In this document: piece by piece, positions 39,156 to 40,823 of the stretch | Layout: each line of letters begins with the position of its first letter | How positions within the stretch are numbered: the stretch's first letter is position 1 | Source of the DNA: Clostridia bacterium | GTDB taxonomy: Bacteria; Bacillota; Clostridia; Oscillospirales; Acutalibacteraceae | Assembly: GCA_017521365.1 (NCBI GenBank) | Contig: JAFXCT010000088.1 | Location: 1-40,823 of the forward strand | Direction of reading: 5' to 3' | DNA: 40,823 nt | Notes under the pieces: model-generated | What the model saw: only the letters and a program-made list of their open reading frames with translations | Database searches by the model: none | Told to the model about the DNA's origin: nothing | Program-made: the position numbers and the translations under genes

Positions 39156-39406
39156 GTTTGTCGAGCTAATTCGTAATTCGCAATTCGTAATTCGTAATTC
39201 GTAATTGTGGGTCGCTACGCTCCGAATTTTAAATAAACCTTTATGTTATGTCATTCTGAACGAAAGTGAAGAATCTTTTAGACTTTAAGATTCTTCGGCT
39301 ACGCCTCAGAATGACACGCTTTTAAGGGTTAAATTATAATTGGGTGTGGGTGAAACCCACCATTAATTACGAATTACGAATTACGCATTGTTTGTTTCCG
39401 ACAAAC
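39156..39406. repeat. Nested palindromic repeat element (long copy)
   Basis: The ends are GTTTGTCG (39156-39163) and CGACAAAC (39399-39406). Inside are five AATTCGT-type 7-mers (39168-39202) facing three AATTACG 7-mers (39365-39385), then GTGGGT/ACCCAC, then an inner inverted repeat. The right flank CCGACAAACTCTAATTTAT is identical to the one at 8984-9002. No ORF; the whole 39042-39480 gap is this element plus a promoter. Confidence 0.75.
39249..39316. repeat. Inner TGTCATTCTGA inverted repeat
   Basis: TGTCATTCTGA (39249-39259) and TCAGAATGACA (39306-39316) bound a 68-bp palindrome with inner GAAGAATCTT/AAGATTCTTC. This type of GTCATTCTGA palindrome is a widespread intergenic repeat in bacterial genomes. 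Confidence 0.8.
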
Positions 39407-39415
39407 TCTAATTTA

Positions 39416-39424
39416 TGCTATAAT
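39416..39424 (+). promoter_or_regulatory. Extended -10 of the sigma factor operon
   Basis: TGCTATAAT (TG 39416-39417, TATAAT 39419-39424) abuts the right end of the repeat element; the -35 would fall in TTCCGA of that element and is poor. Confidence 0.55.
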
Positions 39425-39480
39425 AAATGCAATGAAGTGCTGTTTTTTCGGTGTATAAAGGTGAAAGGGGGAAAAACAAA

Positions 39481-40041
39481 ATGACTGACGGCGAAATTGT
39501 AAGACTTTTTTGGAAGAGAAATGAAGCGGCGCTTGAGCACACACGCACGAAATACGGCAGCTATTGCAGGAGTATTGCGTTCGGTATTCTTCGCAACGGT
39601 GAGGATGCCGAGGAATGTGTCAACGACAGTCTGCTCAATGCTTGGAATTCAATTCCTCCAAGCAAGCCCCGAAACCTGCGTACATATATGGGCAAGCTCG
39701 TGCGCAATGCTTCAATTAACCGCTTCGAGCATTACTCTGCACAGAAAAGGGGCGGTACGCAAACCGAGCTTGCCCTTGGCGAGCTTGAAAACTCGCTGTT
39801 GGATAATGCGGATGCTTTGGCAACCTTTGAAAGCGAAGCAATAACACGGTGCATTAATACAATGCTTCAGAACAGCTCAAAGGAAAAGCGTATTGTTTTC
39901 GTGCGCCGATACTGGTATCTTGACAGCATAGCGGATATTGCAAATGCGTATTCGTTAAGCGAAAGCAAGGTTACAAGCATTTTGTTCAGAATGAGGAAGG
40001 AACTGAAAGAAGAACTTAAAAAGGAAGGAGTAAATTTATGA
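39481..40041 (+). CDS. ECF-type RNA polymerase sigma factor
   Basis: A 186-residue sigma-70 family factor. Region 2 is SIAFGILRNGEDAEECVNDSLLNAWNSIPP, and region 4 is RIVFVRRYWYLDSIADIANAYSLSESKVTSILFRMRKEL. Region 3 is absent, as in extracytoplasmic-function sigma factors. ATG 39481 is preceded by AAAGGGGG; the ten-codon upstream extension is not needed. Its stop overlaps the start of the next gene (ATGA), which codes for a membrane protein likely to hold it inactive. Confidence 0.9.
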   Translation: MTDGEIVRLFWKRNEAALEHTRTKYGSYCRSIAFGILRNGEDAEECVNDSLLNAWNSIPPSKPRNLRTYMGKLVRNASINRFEHYSAQKRGGTQTELALGELENSLLDNADALATFESEAITRCINTMLQNSSKEKRIVFVRRYWYLDSIADIANAYSLSESKVTSILFRMRKELKEELKKEGVNL

Positions 40042-40823
40042 ACGGTTTAACTGTTTTAAAAGCGATGAACGGTATTGACGAACGCTTTGTTGCCGAGGCT
40101 GTGTCCGAAAAGAAAAGGGGAAAGCTGTTTGCTTTTGTTAAAGCGGCGGCTACGGTTGCCGCTTGCATCTGCCTTGTTGCAGGCGGAGTATATGCCTATA
40201 AGTCTTTTCAGAACTCTCAACTGCCCTTACTTGAGGTTAAGGAAATTGATTTTGGCGGTATGGGCTTTGAGGGCAGCGACAGCCTTACCCTTGAACATTC
40301 CGACGATATCAGCCCGTGGAATGAGCAAATTAAAGTTGACAAGCTGCCCGTTTACAAAAATCGTTTCTACCGCTATGAGGGGCAGGAAAAATCGTATTAT
40401 TCCGAAAGCGATTTATTGAAAGTGGCTGAAAAATATTCAACGCTTTTGGGTGAAGAAATTATTTCTTATGAGAATTTTACTGACGATTTCAACGAAAAAA
40501 TAGTGCATAACGTCATTGCTCAAACGCAAAATCATCAGATATCCGTTGGCGGTGACGGCGGAGTAAGTATCGTGTTCAAAAATCCCGAGGGCTTGACGGA
40601 TTTATCCGCAGTTGAAGAAAAGTATCCGTTTTTATTTGATGAAAATGATGTTGTTGGAAAATATCAGGAGTTTTCAATAGACGGAGATCCGTTAAATTCA
40701 TATTATCAAAAATACCCCAAAGGTGAAACGCCGGAACAAAGTGTTGTAAACTATACGCTTAAAAATATGCGGTTTACACGTTCTGAAAGCGGTGAAATAA
40801 AATCTGTGAATATCGACGCTCAA
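40038..40823 (+). CDS. Probable membrane anti-sigma factor (3' end outside window)
   Basis: 262 residues are present with no stop before the window edge. The N-terminus MNGLTVLKAMNGIDERFVAEAVSEKKR is cytoplasmic, then one membrane segment (about 34-54, FVKAAATVAACICLVAGGVYAY), then a long extracytoplasmic acidic region. This layout, with four-base overlap with an ECF sigma gene, is typical of clostridial anti-sigma partners. A zinc anti-sigma motif (HxxxCxxC) is not seen. The extracytoplasmic part is not recognised. AAGGAAGGAG precedes the ATG. Confidence 0.75.
   Translation, partial: MNGLTVLKAMNGIDERFVAEAVSEKKRGKLFAFVKAAATVAACICLVAGGVYAYKSFQNSQLPLLEVKEIDFGGMGFEGSDSLTLEHSDDISPWNEQIKVDKLPVYKNRFYRYEGQEKSYYSESDLLKVAEKYSTLLGEEIISYENFTDDFNEKIVHNVIAQTQNHQISVGGDGGVSIVFKNPEGLTDLSAVEEKYPFLFDENDVVGKYQEFSIDGDPLNSYYQKYPKGETPEQSVVNYTLKNMRFTRSESGEIKSVNIDAQ

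Noticed and set aside
39168-39385. AATTCGT/AATTACG repeats as a CRISPR array
   Set aside because: Units are 7 bp, contiguous and without spacers, and no cas genes are present.

Overview
The window looks like chromosomal DNA of a gut-type Gram-positive member of the Clostridia, most likely the Oscillospiraceae/Ruminococcaceae. The reasons are strong AGGAGG-type ribosome binding sites, many small XRE regulators with membrane C-termini, DUF6472- and DUF3842-type proteins, an ECF vitamin transporter S component, a CtkA-like HipA kinase, and many short palindromic intergenic repeats. This is inferred from content; no rRNA or marker gene is present.

Layout. 1-840: end of a HipA-type kinase gene, a small possible ORF, and a two-tRNA operon (Ile2 or Met, then Trp) on the minus strand. 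980-3500: three-gene operon (membrane protein, GNAT acetyltransferase, short GH29 fucosidase). 3500-5180: XRE-membrane regulator and nitroreductase. 5270-7710: an AT-rich, probably acquired block with a promoter, a 10-codon leader peptide, an attenuator-like terminator, an rsgA gene broken by one in-frame TAG, and an APH-fold kinase. 7800-11860: secreted beta-helix protein, a second XRE-membrane regulator, an AraC-GyrI regulator and a DeoR regulator. 11960-16615: dTDP-rhamnose genes rfbA-rfbC-rfbD without rfbB, a divergent 57-residue Cys protein, and glmS. 16726-23703: an M14-like protein that lacks the zinc ligands, an unrecognised secreted protein, a ZIP transporter, and two tandem neutral-ceramidase-like proteins.

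23854-30927 is the most unusual stretch. It holds a GNAT, an unrecognised 403-residue enzyme-like protein, kdsB (CMP-Kdo synthetase, unexpected in a Gram-positive), a cytoplasmic Asp-box (sialidase-like) propeller, two tandem paralogous polytopic membrane proteins with a conserved GWGxRGSAIGGEKGAMLPGA motif, and a DUF3842 protein. I read this as a candidate uncharacterised module for an acidic 3-deoxy or nonulosonate-like sugar. It is followed by a structured leader with a terminator ahead of an ECF S component and a uridine-kinase-like gene, which looks like a vitamin or nucleoside salvage unit under riboswitch-type control.

32780-36760: an XRE-TPR regulator, a small membrane protein, the decayed end of another XRE-TPR gene, a complete XRE/HipA(CtkA)-type toxin-antitoxin pair with a consensus promoter, a 128-bp segment bounded by 13-bp inverted repeats, tRNA-Arg(CCT), and a degenerate tRNA-Arg copy split by a palindromic insertion. 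36838-39041: cyclase-family hydrolase and FGGY sugar kinase. 39150-39410: a nested palindromic repeat element. 39481-end: an ECF-type sigma factor and its probable membrane anti-sigma partner, cut by the window edge.
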